Assembly (NCBI GenBank): GCA_030146905.1
Contig: JASLAV010000488.1
Location: forward strand, 1 to 5,492
Direction of reading: 5' to 3'
DNA length: 5,492 nucleotides
Source: Lentzea sp.
Lineage (GTDB): Bacteria; Actinomycetota; Actinomycetes; Mycobacteriales; Pseudonocardiaceae
This document shows positions 4,575-5,492 of this stretch, piece after piece. The notes below the pieces were generated by a model. It saw nothing but the letters and a program-made list of their open reading frames with translations. It searched no databases and had not been told where the DNA came from. The position numbers and the translations under genes are program-made. Each line of letters starts with the position of its first letter. The first letter of the stretch is position 1.

Positions 4575-5492
4575 ATGGAGATCACGCCGTTCCGCATCGA
4601 GATCCCGCAGGCCGAGGTCGACGACCTCCGCTCACGTCTCGCCGGCACGCGGTGGCCGGAGGACGACCTGCCGGGCGTCGGCTGGTCCTACGGCATTCCG
4701 CTCAGCTACCTGCGCCCGTTGGCCGAGTACTGGGGCGGCGGGTTCGACTGGCGCGCCCAGGAAGCGCTGCTCAACTCCTACCCGCAGTTCACGACCGAGA
4801 TCAGCGACCAGCGCGTCCACTTCCTGCACATCCGCTCGAAGAAGCCCGACGCGCTGCCGCTGCTGCTGATCCACGGCTGGCCTGGCTCGTTCGTCGAGTT
4901 CCTGAACGTGATCGAGCCGCTGTCGGAGGACTTCCACCTGGTCATCCCCTCCATCCCCGGCTTCGGGTTCTCCGGCACCGTGAAAAAGCCCGGCTGGAAC
5001 GTCCTGCGCGTGTCGTGGGCGTTCGCGAAGCTCATGGAGGGCCTGGGGTACGACCGCTACGGCACGCAGGGCGGCGACTGGGGTTCCGGCATAGCGCAGG
5101 AGATCGGCAGGGTGTTCCCGGAGCAGGTCGTCGGCGTGCACGTGAACATGCTGCAGACGTTCCGGCCGCAGGGCGTCAACGACCTGTCGCCAGAGGAACT
5201 GCGCGCGCTGGAGTCGCTGGACCTGTACCAAAAAGAGCTCTCCGGCTACATGCACCTGCAGCGCAGCAGGCCGCGCACGCTGTCCTACGCGCTGACGGAC
5301 TCGCCGGTGGGACAGCTGGCGTGGATCGCGGAGAAGTTCCACGACTGGACTGACAACGAGGGCGTTCCCGAGGACGCGGTGGACCGCGACCAGATGCTGA
5401 CCAACGTGTCCGTCTACTGGTTCACCGGCACCGCGGGCTCGTCGGCGGCGCTGTACAAGGAGGAGGCCGCGTCGTGGGGGCAGCGGCAGCCG
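4575..5492 (+). CDS. Epoxide hydrolase, EHN/alpha-beta hydrolase type (3' end missing)
   Basis: The first 306 residues of an epoxide hydrolase related to the microsomal type, which opens epoxides to vicinal diols through a covalent ester. The N-terminal EHN domain (about 1-105) begins [20 protein letters not shown]. The alpha/beta-hydrolase core follows: oxyanion-hole motif HGWPG (100-104), IPGFGFS (127-133), and nucleophile D168 in GGDWG. In the lid, Y225 in SGYMHLQ and Y294 in AALYKE match the two epoxide-polarising tyrosines of the family. Whole proteins have roughly 370-400 residues, so the acidic and histidine members of the charge-relay system should lie beyond the window. The frame is open to the last base. 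ATG 4575 starts exactly where the family begins. The gene probably has its own promoter after the GntR hairpin. The substrate cannot be deduced; epoxide detoxification or catabolism is likely. Related proteins are sometimes used for antibiotic tailoring. Confidence 0.93.
   Translation, partial: MEITPFRIEIPQAEVDDLRSRLAGTRWPEDDLPGVGWSYGIPLSYLRPLAEYWGGGFDWRAQEALLNSYPQFTTEISDQRVHFLHIRSKKPDALPLLLIHGWPGSFVEFLNVIEPLSEDFHLVIPSIPGFGFSGTVKKPGWNVLRVSWAFAKLMEGLGYDRYGTQGGDWGSGIAQEIGRVFPEQVVGVHVNMLQTFRPQGVNDLSPEELRALESLDLYQKELSGYMHLQRSRPRTLSYALTDSPVGQLAWIAEKFHDWTDNEGVPEDAVDRDQMLTNVSVYWFTGTAGSSAALYKEEAASWGQRQP

Noticed and set aside
4565..5353. A 262-codon forward frame and a 236-codon minus frame (4632-5342) over the epoxide hydrolase
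   Set aside because: Both are shadows; only the frame from 4575 encodes the ordered EHN, HGWPG and GGDWG motifs.
1..5492. tRNA/rRNA genes, CRISPR arrays, insertion sequences, integrases, toxin-antitoxin or defence genes
   Set aside because: I looked for these and saw no repeats, cloverleaf-like segments, transposase or nuclease motifs.

Overview
The window is very GC-rich DNA from a mycothiol-using actinomycete. Mycothione reductase is the strongest marker. GTG starts, TANNNT-type -10 boxes placed directly upstream of start codons, and the gene types (FCD-domain GntR regulator, CynX-like transporter, EHN-type epoxide hydrolase) agree. The style suggests Pseudonocardiales, but no marker in the window fixes the genus.

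Layout from left to right. Bases 1-260 are non-coding as far as I can tell: a cluster of strong dyads at 49-106, then an extremely thymine-poor, cytosine-rich leader. Next come two forward genes: mtr (mycothione reductase, 261-1634) and a small degenerate flavodoxin-like protein (1698-2111), separated by a GC-rich hairpin. Two reverse genes converge on them: a VOC/glyoxalase-fold protein (2512-2108), whose stop codon interlocks with that of the flavodoxin gene in a shared CTAG, and upstream of it a CynX/NimT-type MFS transporter (3753-2566). Divergent from the transporter is a GntR/FCD regulator (3859-4530). The 105-bp gap between these two holds a near-perfect 19-bp palindrome (3800-3818) that I propose as the regulator's operator. 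A hairpin follows the regulator. The window ends inside a forward epoxide hydrolase gene (4575 to beyond 5492) that stays open to the edge and lacks its C-terminus.

How the genes may work together: regulator and transporter look like a classic self-contained divergent pair for a small anionic substrate. The other genes share a redox/detoxification flavour: NADPH-dependent recycling of mycothiol, a flavodoxin fold, a glyoxalase-fold protein and epoxide hydrolysis. Each appears to be its own transcription unit, so a common pathway is only a guess. VOC and epoxide hydrolase both carry the same hexamer TAGCGT 7-8 nt before their ATG, which predicts leaderless transcripts.

I do not see a new defence system, mobile element, CRISPR array, RNA gene or biosynthetic cluster. 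This looks like an ordinary chromosomal region. The most testable new items are the operator, the two leaderless promoters, the thymine-poor leader and the degraded active or ligand sites of the small proteins.
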